From an uncultured Saprospiraceae bacterium (GTDB lineage Bacteria; Bacteroidota; Bacteroidia; Chitinophagales; Saprospiraceae), in assembly GCA_937928405.1 (NCBI GenBank), contig CALFWZ010000020.1, positions 1 to 64,000 of the forward strand: DNA of 64,000 nucleotides, read 5' to 3'. A program made the translations under genes and the position numbers. Of the stretch, positions 36,901-43,759 are shown piece by piece (positions within the stretch are counted from its first letter, which is position 1; each line of letters begins with the position of its first letter). The notes under the pieces were generated by a model that had not been told where the DNA came from, made no database searches, and saw only the letters and a list, made by a program, of their open reading frames with translations.

Positions 36901-38156
36901 GATCCATCCTCACCTGCCCAATTAATATGCGGTGAGCCAGGTGTTGTTGTCCAAGTAGCATTTAAATTCGTTTGGTATTTAATATACAAATCAATGTTGG
37001 CAGGAATATTATAATAATGCGCTCCCAAACCAATGTCTGTAATTTCTAATCCGATGGGGATACTATCTTCCAAATAAAAACTATCAAGGGCTATATTAGA
37101 ATTGTTCCACCAATTTAAATAAAATCTACCCGAAGCACCAGGGTAAAAACTCCCTTGAGAAACTGATTTTTCCGTTCCTATTTCTATAATTGGGTTATTA
37201 ACAGTACTACTTATTGAGGTTACTCCATTAACCTCGAATTCTCCAATAGGTGTATAAGCGTAGGATGCGGTATTGGTAACTAATTGCCCAAGAGAAAAGG
37301 TAGCGCTGGGATATACCAAAACCACGGTAAAATACCGACAATCACCCGGCTTGATCGTATCTCTGGTCCAGGTTACCGTATGACTTGCAGCATCATATAC
37401 CCCGCTAGCACTTGAATGAATATAGTTAGTCCCCACAGGCAAGGTATCTACAATGGTAATATTAGTGGCCGTAAGTGACCCACTAGAAGAGGCAGCGCCA
37501 AACGGTGGATTACAAAATTCAATAAAGTAGGCTGTATTTTCATCCAAGACTGTTCCAGCTTCGAAGTGTTTTTCTACGTGCGAGTTATCATTAGCAACGG
37601 CAGTAGCATCCACCGAATTACTGTTTTGGGCCGTAGCATTAGCAGCATCAATTGTTGCCGTATTAGTGGCAACCGTACCATTTGCTGTCTCACCATTTGG
37701 AAAACGAACCACAATCTGAACTTCACCGGTAGTCCCAGCAAGCATGGTTCCTATAAAATTGAAGGTAACGGTATGAGTAGCAGCATCATAAGACTCGTTA
37801 ATCGTATGTGCGGATCCAGCTACACTGACAAATTCTACCTCAGATGGTAAAGGATCGGTAATAAAAGTATTTGAACAATCATCTGTTGTTCCTGAACAAC
37901 TATACTGTAATGTGTAAGTAAAGTCTTCTCCCGTAAGAGGAGTTGGATTGGATACCGCTTTTGTTAAACCTAAGTTTGCGACAAGGGCCCGAGACTCTAC
38001 CTCACTCATAAAACTAAGTGCGTTAGAATTATGGAATACCAATATTGTAAGAATTAATAATGGTATAAATGAGCTGTAAAGTCTATAGGTTCTAATTTTT
38101 TTACTTAACACATTTTCATTCTTTAGAGCAATTAGGAAAAATAAATTTAAGTACAA
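30993..38156 (-). CDS. Giant surface protein: DUF11-like, SdrD-B, thrombospondin-3 and beta-helix regions
   Basis: A 2387-residue protein with an N-terminal export signal (hydrophobic stretch LYSSFIPLLILTILVF; a GTG at 38111 is an alternative start). Order of regions: DUF11/isopeptide-type repeats (about 60-870); two SdrD B-like domains (about 877 and 1009, for example GDFVWNDANGNGIQDGGEMG); thrombospondin type 3 calcium-binding stretches (about 1150 and 1395, DNDGDGIIDVCDLDDDNDG); a third SdrD B-like domain (about 1530); a right-handed beta-helix (about 1750-2215, repeats such as IAGNYIGTDVTGNNPLGN); and a metal-binding motif CDNGIDDDGDGLIDTFDSDC just before the end. It is probably an adhesin. 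It ends abruptly with CGAQAPTLSKF and has no T9SS sorting domain, unlike its relatives, so it may be truncated at the 3' side. Stops of this gene and dctP are 14 bp apart. Confidence 0.85.
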   Translation of the reverse strand: MYLNLFFLIALKNENVLSKKIRTYRLYSSFIPLLILTILVFHNSNALSFMSEVESRALVANLGLTKAVSNPTPLTGEDFTYTLQYSCSGTTDDCSNTFITDPLPSEVEFVSVAGSAHTINESYDAATHTVTFNFIGTMLAGTTGEVQIVVRFPNGETANGTVATNTATIDAANATAQNSNSVDATAVANDNSHVEKHFEAGTVLDENTAYFIEFCNPPFGAASSSGSLTATNITIVDTLPVGTNYIHSSASGVYDAASHTVTWTRDTIKPGDCRYFTVVLVYPSATFSLGQLVTNTASYAYTPIGEFEVNGVTSISSTVNNPIIEIGTEKSVSQGSFYPGASGRFYLNWWNNSNIALDSFYLEDSIPIGLEITDIGLGAHYYNIPANIDLYIKYQTNLNATWTTTPGSPHINWAGEDGSQEDVSTFGLAAGEYITLIRWEFGPDAMPISSGGYFDVMLDFDVMLTATDGTYTNCYAAGYQGGNINTTGPNNCVNYNILPTVSDGNVNPVKSRPGGILSPGDTETFQLAVRNEWGAGDSLENPVVYDLLPEGVTYQTGSWFLPPWGNTSGYPDPIFTYTADYNGTGRELLKWEWTGGNSIEIPPGDRIVVGFNVTIPEVVASGTPSFYNKFWIDADNIGVCLGVDDPDVYDLDGDGDVTETFCTGQRGVDIIELVSLESEKLVKGQLDSTWTKYPNVGSTLPGGIADYQLIVRNKGTVDMTDIIVIDLLPTPDDSSVVTLVNRDSRWRPNLVGAVTAPAGVTVYYSTESNPCRSTEGIVPSGPVGCDTPGWTTSLPTDIASVQSLKFDFGATILEPGDSILLEWPMRAPVGVLNTIGVVPDSIAWNSFGYITSRADNGTTLPPGEPIKVGMEVNEQIPGVYGDFVWNDANGNGIQDGGEMGIDNIRVDLYKDNGDGVQNISQDTFINFTVTADGGYYLFPFLPTGDYYAIFYNSENYQITAANQGGDTTIDSDGLPVINNDSIVAKMPITNISEFELDYSWDLGLIGPASAASLGGYAWTDDNEDGIQNELENYGLNNILINLYESSAPGVIYATTTTQPDLKGNPGYYFFDNLPAGDYFLETALPSMAYSYTTLGPLVSNDPNDSDFDTNNATEAFTLSNGDFANNWDVGFIYDPCVIGPDNDGDGIIDVCDLDDDNDGIPDLVECFPIANGSDGFLTPDTFDLTGNAGNTPVVLNSITISGVTYSSFIMPDSYSSDFSASPPPGSNEIRSFENGTVTADYATSSNWPNDILPAFQSQNMNYYQSVDYDLAAGVDYFQLGYSSPISVNQHLFIGFAERSGSNSVILEALDENGNSLGDQITINTSNYIDTGVDLDPGNQNLAIAVLPLDDLAELGALVYYIRIYDNDSGTDGADSKLLIFGDATANCVDTDNDGIENHLDLDSDNDGILDVVEAGHGAADADNDGIIDGAPSLFGSNGLFDGLETTPDSDTLNYSVADSETLPDGIYDPYELDSDGDGCNDTEEENIEDTDNDGIAGTGAATVDTNGLVTSITYLVPPNDFWQDTLLSSCLAISGSIFEDINFGGGEGRNYSTSDASAQASGWTVDEIGVENARVELYDNAGVFITSTVTDINGDYLFDEIGSGTYNIRVVNSSVNSNRGSNTTGQTIIPVQTFRTDGTTEFMSEVGGSSPALIDANQNTTNANLATLSTATTTAQSLTQIVLGNTDIEDVDFGFNFDVIVNTNNAGQGSLRQFILNSNELANTSLDQEDNPTGGVAFPKDAGWETSIFMIPGANRHVINPNNSLPVIRDDSLHLTGYTQLGSVQGNNSNRDLRVQLVGNTTGFDAIRIEEDYVQVSGLVINTFRKGIYTYQVASANINIWGNIIGLNGDGSAPALGGIYAIQMFESDGAFIGTNGDGINDENEGNIISNFQNGIFTQNTENLNISGNWVGLTMDGNTAASNTNHNIEIELSTGRNLIGYDDQVVQTDPAILRNVISGGGATGIRIDRSNNAVIAGNYIGTNVSGTAAIPNRVGIRLIDGSSDAIIGTDSDGVRDIEERNIISGNGNATSTNGGIWIDFTGANLRTKIAGNYIGTDVTGNNPLGNQNYGIHSLQNDYTIVGTNGDGINDAVERNVVSGNLGDGIIIREQSFSTVAGNYVGVGADGVTPLGNDGDGVIVVGTNTDNINVGCGASFINTNISEIGNIIRNNTGTGVHLTTGVLYNNCIRNNSFGNNGELAIDLGTKGVLPNDNGDGDDGANAGYNMPIIESTSLVGNTLTVTGFARPGATIDFYIADSGPNPDPLPVGFTTSFGEGVSILATEIEGTANDLDSSIGSYTDEGNGSTTTKTTNRFEFSLDVSGSGLTTSDRITAIATEPGANLNTSEFSGVIDVFEPEICDNGIDDDGDGLIDTFDSDCCGAQAPTLSKF

Positions 38157-38583
38157 CTAATTAGCTCGAGATTTTAATTGGGGTAATACCTTCGGTTAAG
38201 CTCTTTTTGGTTAATCATCCTGTTGGAAATCAGAAATCAATATACCGTGTATTGAAGGTGGATATAGCTAATAAAATAAAATCCTAGTGAATCTTAGTAC
38301 AAGCAATATTACTTGTTAAAAAAACATTATTCGGACTTCTATTATTGGAAAAATACCTTTGGAGATAGATAACAATTATTATTCCAAATAGTAAAGAAAA
38401 ATACTATTTGATAGATATTTTTTTAATAAAAGCAACAGCAAACCAAGAATGGAAAAATTTAGAGAAGCAATGGCTTTAAAAAAGAAAAAAGCAGTAGAAA
38501 GGATACAGAAAAAAGATTATTGGCAAAAAAAAAGGTCACCCAAACGGATGACCTTTCACGGTATTTAAATACCAATTATCTTA
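38157..38583. other. Intergenic stretch upstream of the giant gene
   Basis: About 370 bp between the giant gene start and the hairpin at 38531 with no supported gene. A 39-codon ORF on the plus strand (38449-38568, very Lys-rich) runs through the terminator and is not believed. A short inverted repeat near 38342-38390 (TATTGG and CCAAATA) is weak. No TAnnTTTG box for the giant gene is seen on the minus strand. Confidence 0.4.
38531..38556 (-). terminator. Terminator of the 59-residue protein gene
   Basis: AAAGGTCA and TGACCTTT pair around a G/C-paired inner stem; on the minus strand a run of nine T follows. It lies 27 bases past the stop at 38584. Confidence 0.9.
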
Positions 38584-38763
38584 CTATCCGAATTTGGCAG
38601 CATCTACTTTAGATAGAACTCTCCAACATTCGTGCGTTGCACCTTCTGCTTGAGACTTAGCAACTGCGTAAAATCTACCATTCTTTTCTCTTACTTCAAA
38701 CTCTGCAGTTTCGAATTTTGCTTTTGTTTTTACATCGTAAAAACTTAATTTTTCTTTAGCCAT
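38584..38763 (-). CDS. 59-residue small protein, function unknown
   Basis: A short gene read from the sequence: it starts MAKEKLSFYDVKTKAKFE and ends LSKVDAAKFG. Support for coding: an own -7 box (TATTTTTG, minus strand 38793-38800), a strong own terminator, a well-behaved charged/aromatic composition, and an ATG followed by typical A/K codons. The sequence suggests a small mixed beta/alpha fold with a single Cys (ATHECWRV). No membrane segment or signal. I do not recognise the family, though it has the look of a conserved Bacteroidota small cytosolic protein. Expressed as a monocistron. Confidence 0.8.
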   Translation of the reverse strand: MAKEKLSFYDVKTKAKFETAEFEVREKNGRFYAVAKSQAEGATHECWRVLSKVDAAKFG

Positions 38764-38792
38764 AATAGGTCAATTTTAAATTAATAATAGCG

Positions 38793-38800
38793 CAAAAATA
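38793..38800 (-). promoter_or_regulatory. Candidate -7 box of the 59-residue protein gene
   Basis: Minus-strand TATTTTTG, 30 bases upstream of the start codon, matching TAnnTTTG. Confidence 0.45.
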
Positions 38801-39059
38801 CGCTATTTACATGGATTGAATAAGGGATTTACCCTAGCGAATTTAAATGTTTTTTCCACAATCCTCTTAAACAACTGATAATCAAGGTCTTAAATAAAAA
38901 CAAAATGTTTTATTCTTTTTAAAAAATGATGTCTTCCTGCGTTTTTATGGTCAAAAACGGAAAATTCACACATAAATCGCCTCTTAAAATGAATGTATTT
39001 ACATATAAATTCCCCATTTGAATCATGTTTTTAAGGGTATAATTGGTAGTCTCTGGGGG

Positions 39060-40361
39060 TTAGAATAGTAAAAAGACAATCTGTGGAAAAAGCATGACCA
39101 AAACAAGGAAGGTTAATTGGATTAAAACGAATGGAATAATCCCTCGATATATTTGACTCGTGGTTACTTCTGGCGGTGCAACACCTTTGAGATAAAAAAG
39201 GGCAAATCCAAAAGGAGGAGATAAGAAGGATGTTTGAAGGTTGAGCGCAATTAAGATGCCCACCCAAATCAAATCTACTTCATAGGCTAAAAATACTGGT
39301 ACGACCACTGGAACAATGATAAAAATGATTTCTATAAAATCAATAAAAAATCCAGCAACAAATATGATGGCCATGACTAATAATAAAAAAGCGGTGGCAG
39401 ATAGATTGGAGCTTTCTATCATTTCTATTAAATAACGATCACCTCCTACTTCTCTAAATACAAAAGAGAAAACCGTAGCCCCCAAAAGAATGATAAAAAC
39501 CATACAGGTCAAATGTGTCGTTTCGCGCATCACCGACATTAATACCTCCAATGTAAAACGTCCTTGGAAGATGGTCAGGATAATGGCTCCCATAGCTCCC
39601 ACTCCCGCCGCTTCTGTCGGGGATGCATATCCTTTTAGAATCGACCCCAAAACAGCTACAATTAATAACAAAGGCAAAACAAAGGCTTTAAAAACACGCA
39701 TTCCAAACCCCTTTCCTTTGAAAGCAGCTATCTCTTCTTCTGGAATTCCAGGCGCTTCTTCGGGACGCAGATTGGCTCGAATAAATATATAAGCGATATA
39801 ACTAACTACCAGTAATAATCCAGGAATCAACGCTGCTTTAAAAAGGTCACCTACTGATACATTTAAGACACTGCCTAATAAAACCAAAACAATAGAAGGC
39901 GGAATAATTTGACCTAAGGTACCTGAAGAAGCAATAGTTCCTGTGGCTAGCTCCGGCCGATATCCACGTCGGAGCATCGTTGGAAGACTGATTAATCCCA
40001 TGGTGACTACCGTGGCTCCAACGATTCCAGTAGAGGCCGCCAAGAGCGTTCCAACAATAACCACCGAAATAGCCAACCCGCCTTTTAGGGTGCCAAATAA
40101 CATCGCCATTGTTTCTAGTAGACTTTCGGCTAATCCAGATTTTTCCAACATAATACCCATAAATACAAAAAGCGGTACGGCCAACAAAACATAATTATTC
40201 ATGACGCCCATGATTCGAAGTGGTAAGGCAGAAAAACTAGCAGGTTCTAAAAAACATACCGCATATAGTATTGAGATACCACCCAATGTGAAAGCTACTG
40301 GATAACCGTAAAGGATTAGCAGAAAAATACTGAGGAAGAGAATAAGTGCAATTATTTCCAA
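39060..40361 (-). CDS. dctM: TRAP transporter large membrane subunit
   Basis: The 433-residue permease that carries the solute, driven by a sodium gradient. It has about twelve membrane segments in the DctM/ion-transporter-superfamily arrangement with the conserved helix-loop regions ASTGIVGATVVTMGLISLP and ASSGTLGQIIPPSIVLVLLG, and NLQTSFLSPPFGFALFYLKG near the C terminus. It follows dctQ by 34 bp on the minus strand. The cognate binding protein DctP lies at 29851-30978 on the opposite strand, so the transport operon is split. Confidence 0.93.
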   Translation of the reverse strand: MEIIALILFLSIFLLILYGYPVAFTLGGISILYAVCFLEPASFSALPLRIMGVMNNYVLLAVPLFVFMGIMLEKSGLAESLLETMAMLFGTLKGGLAISVVIVGTLLAASTGIVGATVVTMGLISLPTMLRRGYRPELATGTIASSGTLGQIIPPSIVLVLLGSVLNVSVGDLFKAALIPGLLLVVSYIAYIFIRANLRPEEAPGIPEEEIAAFKGKGFGMRVFKAFVLPLLLIVAVLGSILKGYASPTEAAGVGAMGAIILTIFQGRFTLEVLMSVMRETTHLTCMVFIILLGATVFSFVFREVGGDRYLIEMIESSNLSATAFLLLVMAIIFVAGFFIDFIEIIFIIVPVVVPVFLAYEVDLIWVGILIALNLQTSFLSPPFGFALFYLKGVAPPEVTTSQIYRGIIPFVLIQLTFLVLVMLFPQIVFLLF

Positions 40362-40395
40362 AAGAAGGATCGTTGTTTTATTAGCTTAGAAATTG

Positions 40396-40920
40396 TTAAT
40401 CGGATTTTAAGGAAGTTTCCACTGCTGTCTCTTTTAACGTGAGCAACGAAGATAGCGTGAGTGAAATAGCTTGCAATAATAATAAAGACAGACCGACCGG
40501 AACGGCAAATTTAATGACATAACGCGCTGGCAATCCACCTGGGTCTGGTGATCCCTCTCTTAGATACCACGCATCCAGCGCATAATAGAAACTAAAATAG
40601 ATCGTAATCAACAACCACGGTATCAAGAGTAAAATGCTACCAAAAAAGTTAACCCAAGCTTGATCTCTTTTACTAAAATTAGTATAAAATAAATCCACTC
40701 GTACATGACGATCGTGCTTCAGTGCGTAACCTGCACCCAATAGAAAAATCAAGGCAAAAATATGCCACTGTAGTTCCATGCTCCAGATACTAGTGGTATT
40801 AAATAGGCTCCGTCTCACCACCTCCAAGCAGACCACCAATACCAATAGCAGCGTGAGCCACGATACGGTCTTTCCGACCATTTCATTGATTTGGTCAATT
40901 ATCTGAATAATCTTTTTCAC
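40396..40920 (-). CDS. dctQ: TRAP transporter small membrane subunit
   Basis: The 174-residue, four-helix subunit that packs against DctM. The GTG at 40920 (MKKIIQIIDQINEMVGKTVSW) is preferred; a TTG at 40935 would add MYLPS. Family features are the opening amphipathic helix, EVVRRSLFNTTSIWSMELQWH (the conserved aromatic/acidic motif after the second helix) and a central polar loop with LKHDRHVRVD. It is the first gene of the dctQM pair. Confidence 0.9.
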   Translation of the reverse strand: MKKIIQIIDQINEMVGKTVSWLTLLLVLVVCLEVVRRSLFNTTSIWSMELQWHIFALIFLLGAGYALKHDRHVRVDLFYTNFSKRDQAWVNFFGSILLLIPWLLITIYFSFYYALDAWYLREGSPDPGGLPARYVIKFAVPVGLSLLLLQAISLTLSSLLTLKETAVETSLKSD

Positions 40921-41070
40921 GGAGGGAAGGTACAAAAAACACTGATTATTTTCTTATTTGGATTCTTAGAAAATCAACACATTTGCGTATCTTGCCTTTC
41001 TTTTTCATTAACTCTATTTTGAAGTTCTTCTCTGACTTCTCTTTACGGGTGCGTACCAACCTTTTTTACT

Positions 41071-42114
41071 ATGATTAATTTTGCCAATGCCGAGCTGGGA
41101 GAAATTGCTATTCACCGAGTCGGTAACAAACACCGAGCTACTCGAAATTTTATTTCCCCTGCCCTTTACGATCTGGACGAAGCGACCCGAGAGCTGCTTC
41201 ATAATTTTTTTCTTAAACCACTCAAGCGGCAAGTAGATAATTTGCACCGTTTTGTACACACTGAAGATGTCAACCTTAACGAGATGAATAATTTCGCTAA
41301 GACGATCTTTACCGATCGAGAATCTTTACTTACTGAATCGGTTAATATTTTGGAACACCTTTATCGTCAGTCCACGCATCCCAGCATCAAAACAGGAGAA
41401 GTATACGTGGTTTTTATTGATGGCATTGTTGTACTTGACGAAACGGTATCTGCCCTCGGTATTTTTAAGACGGAAGAAAAAAATCAGTTTTTCCAAGTGC
41501 GACCAGATGGTGATATGCTGGCCATAAAAAAACAAAAAGGTATTAATATTAATAAGCTTGATAAAGGTTGTCTGATTTTAAATACATCTATGGACAGTGG
41601 TTATCGGGTGCTGCACGTAGATAATAATCAATATGACGCCGCTTATTGGTACCATAATTTTTTAGGATTGGATTATGTAAAAAATGAAAACTTTCATACG
41701 CGTAATTACCTACAATTATGTAATGGTTTTTCTGAAGAAGTTGTCGCAGCAGGTGCGGATCGAGGAGAGCAGATTAAATTTTTGTCCAACTCCGTAGATT
41801 ATTTTACTAGTAACGAAGTATTTGATTTGGAAGATTTTACCAAAACGGTCATTCCTGAACCTGAGGCGGCTAGAGAATTTCAAGCATATCACGAAACTTA
41901 TATTCCAGAAAAGACCAATGGCTTTAATATTTCGAAATCCGCCACTAAGTCTGCTTCCCGAGCTTTTAAAAGTACCATTAAGTTAGACACGGGCATTCAG
42001 ATCAAATTGGATGTTTTCAATCCCGAATCTAGTAGACAATTTATCGAACGATATTATGATGAAGACAAAGGGATGTTTTGTTATAAAATTTTCTTTAACG
42101 AAGAATTGCCATAG
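41071..42114 (+). CDS. Nucleoid-associated protein (NdpA/YejK-like family)
   Basis: A 347-residue cytoplasmic protein of the 37-kD nucleoid-associated family. Matches include the opening INFANAELGEIAIHRVGNK, the central VYVVFIDGIVVLDETVSALGIFKTE, and INKLDKGCLILN. In gamma-proteobacteria YejK binds DNA and modulates topoisomerase IV; in Bacteroidota the role is untested. It stands alone on the plus strand between the TRAP genes and the HEAT-like gene. The start ATG is the first in-frame and fits family alignments from memory. Confidence 0.82.
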   Translation: MINFANAELGEIAIHRVGNKHRATRNFISPALYDLDEATRELLHNFFLKPLKRQVDNLHRFVHTEDVNLNEMNNFAKTIFTDRESLLTESVNILEHLYRQSTHPSIKTGEVYVVFIDGIVVLDETVSALGIFKTEEKNQFFQVRPDGDMLAIKKQKGININKLDKGCLILNTSMDSGYRVLHVDNNQYDAAYWYHNFLGLDYVKNENFHTRNYLQLCNGFSEEVVAAGADRGEQIKFLSNSVDYFTSNEVFDLEDFTKTVIPEPEAAREFQAYHETYIPEKTNGFNISKSATKSASRAFKSTIKLDTGIQIKLDVFNPESSRQFIERYYDEDKGMFCYKIFFNEELP

Positions 42115-42353
42115 TATTGGATTTTAATTAATAATGTTTCTTCTGATGCGTTATGGATTGAGTGGTTCTTGTAATCGGTTTTTCGGGAGCGGTTCGCGTT
42201 TTTTTCGTAGAAATATGTTCTTATGATACTTCGTTGAGCGTTGCGTTAAATTTTCCTTCCAAATTTATGCAGAAAAAAAGCGACCGAAGGAAGCGTTTGA
42301 CTAAATAAATTCGGAATTAAAGAAAATTTAAAAGATACGCGAAACAAAAATAT

Positions 42354-42887
42354 ATGAATATTCGGGCTACTTTATTGGTAGAACATTCTAAAGCGAATAC
42401 GATGAAAATTGTCAATTATATTGGCAATGATCAAAAGCGTTTTGATGCCTTAATGGAATTTTTTTTAGCTAATGAATATAGAGTTACTCAACGGGCTGCC
42501 ATGGCGGTTGGTCACGCTGCCGATCTTCATCCAAACCTCATCAAAAAGCACCTAAAACCATTACTAGAAAACCTTCGCCGGCCAGATATTCACGATGCGG
42601 TTAAAAGAAATACCGTTCGTCTCTTTGATAAGCATTTTGATTTGCCAGAAGAATTAATGGGAATTGCTGCAGAGCTCTGTTTTGAATATTTGGATAACCC
42701 ACAAGAGGCAGTCGCTGTGCGAGCTTTTTCAATGGGTGTTTTGTATAAAATCTGTCAACGAGAACCGGAATTAGGAAACGAATTAATCATGGTGCTAGAA
42801 GATCATATACCTCATGGATCAGCAGGTTTTAAAAGTCGAGGAAAGAAAATTTTAACTAAACTTCGTAAACAGCAGCGGGGTTGTTGA
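42354..42887 (+). CDS. HEAT-like repeat protein
   Basis: A 177-residue, all-helical protein with successive HEAT/armadillo-like helix pairs: RFDALMEFFLANEYRVTQRA, HPNLIKKHLKPLLENLRRP, ELMGIAAELCFEYLDN, EAVAVRAFSMGVLYKICQ. HEAT arrays serve as binding scaffolds; no partner is evident. It begins 239 bp after the nucleoid-associated gene; the gap holds no gene and only weak short inverted repeats. A bidirectional hairpin (42911-42948) follows its stop. Confidence 0.7.
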   Translation: MNIRATLLVEHSKANTMKIVNYIGNDQKRFDALMEFFLANEYRVTQRAAMAVGHAADLHPNLIKKHLKPLLENLRRPDIHDAVKRNTVRLFDKHFDLPEELMGIAAELCFEYLDNPQEAVAVRAFSMGVLYKICQREPELGNELIMVLEDHIPHGSAGFKSRGKKILTKLRKQQRGC

Positions 42888-42910
42888 ATCGTTGAATAAC
42901 AATATCAAAA

Positions 42911-42948
42911 AAAGACGTCATCCATTTAATGCGGATGACGTCTTTTTC
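42911..42948. terminator. Bidirectional terminator between HEAT-like and DUF4197 genes
   Basis: AAAGACGTCATCC (42911-42923) pairs perfectly with GGATGACGTCTTT (42933-42945); A-run upstream, T-run downstream. Sits between convergent genes. Confidence 0.93.
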
Positions 42949-42974
42949 TTTTTAAATCATGTTTTGTCTATTGA

Positions 42975-43667
42975 CTATCTACCTTTTTTCTTTTCGTAAT
43001 AATCAAAAACTTTGGTAACGACTGCATTCTGTAATTTTTTAGGATCTTCGCGAAGTTGTTTTTCTTCTTTTCCCATCGTCAAAAACAAGGCATCAACGGC
43101 CCGTTCAGCTAGGAATCCTGAAAGGTTGCTATCTACTTTATTTTTTGCAAAAAGGTTATAAGCCCCCGTAGCCATTGGCCAATATTGTGGTACTTCTGTT
43201 TTTGCTAGTTCCGTATCTAGTCGTTCGCTATATCTCTTTTTCACACTACCATACATTGCATTTTTCAATAACATCGTAGCAGCATCTTCCGCTCCGAGTA
43301 CTACGCCAACTGCGTCCGTAATCTTGATCGAGCCAATCGCGTCTTTCATGATGCCAGCGCTTTCACCTGCCACGAGTTTTGAAACACTATTGATCTTTTG
43401 AGTAATATCATCCACTTCTTTACCGACGCCCAGTGTTTTTAGTGTTTTAAGTACGGGTGCTATTTCTTTTGGTAATAATCCTTCCACCCCGCCCGCTGCA
43501 TTCATGGCTTGCAAGGCTTTGATCGCTCTGAATGAACTTCCATCCATTAAAGCTTTGACCGCTTGAATAGATTCGAGGGCCGTAGGGGCAATCCCCAAAT
43601 TATTGAGCGTACTACACGAAGAAAGCATCATCGTAAGGATAAGTAAAGGCGTAATTATTTTTTTCAT
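42975..43667 (-). CDS. DUF4197-family lipoprotein
   Basis: A 230-residue lipoprotein with lipobox LSSC (Cys18). The rest is a helical domain of the DUF4197 type: ALMDGSSFRAIKALQAM, LPKEIAPVLKTL, GEDAATMLLKNAMYGSVKKRYS-like ending and a conserved C-terminal helix (NAVVTKVFDYYEKK). The family is widespread and uncharacterised, located in the periplasm or on a membrane by its anchor. Single gene between a terminator and the glycosyltransferase gene. Confidence 0.82.
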   Translation of the reverse strand: MKKIITPLLILTMMLSSCSTLNNLGIAPTALESIQAVKALMDGSSFRAIKALQAMNAAGGVEGLLPKEIAPVLKTLKTLGVGKEVDDITQKINSVSKLVAGESAGIMKDAIGSIKITDAVGVVLGAEDAATMLLKNAMYGSVKKRYSERLDTELAKTEVPQYWPMATGAYNLFAKNKVDSNLSGFLAERAVDALFLTMGKEEKQLREDPKKLQNAVVTKVFDYYEKKKGR

Positions 43668-43759
43668 ACCGGTGACTTTTAATTATAAAGGTGATTAGAC
43701 ATTTTTACGACGTAAAAATAAGCAGATAGGGACAATTCCTACCCTCATTAGACCACCAA

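Noticed and set aside
38449-38568. 39-codon Lys-rich ORF on the plus strand
   Set aside because: It runs through the strong terminator of the opposite-strand small gene and is mostly A-run derived.
42115-42353. A second structured element like that at 10416
   Set aside because: Only short, scattered complementarities (for example CTTCC with GGAAG); no long arms.
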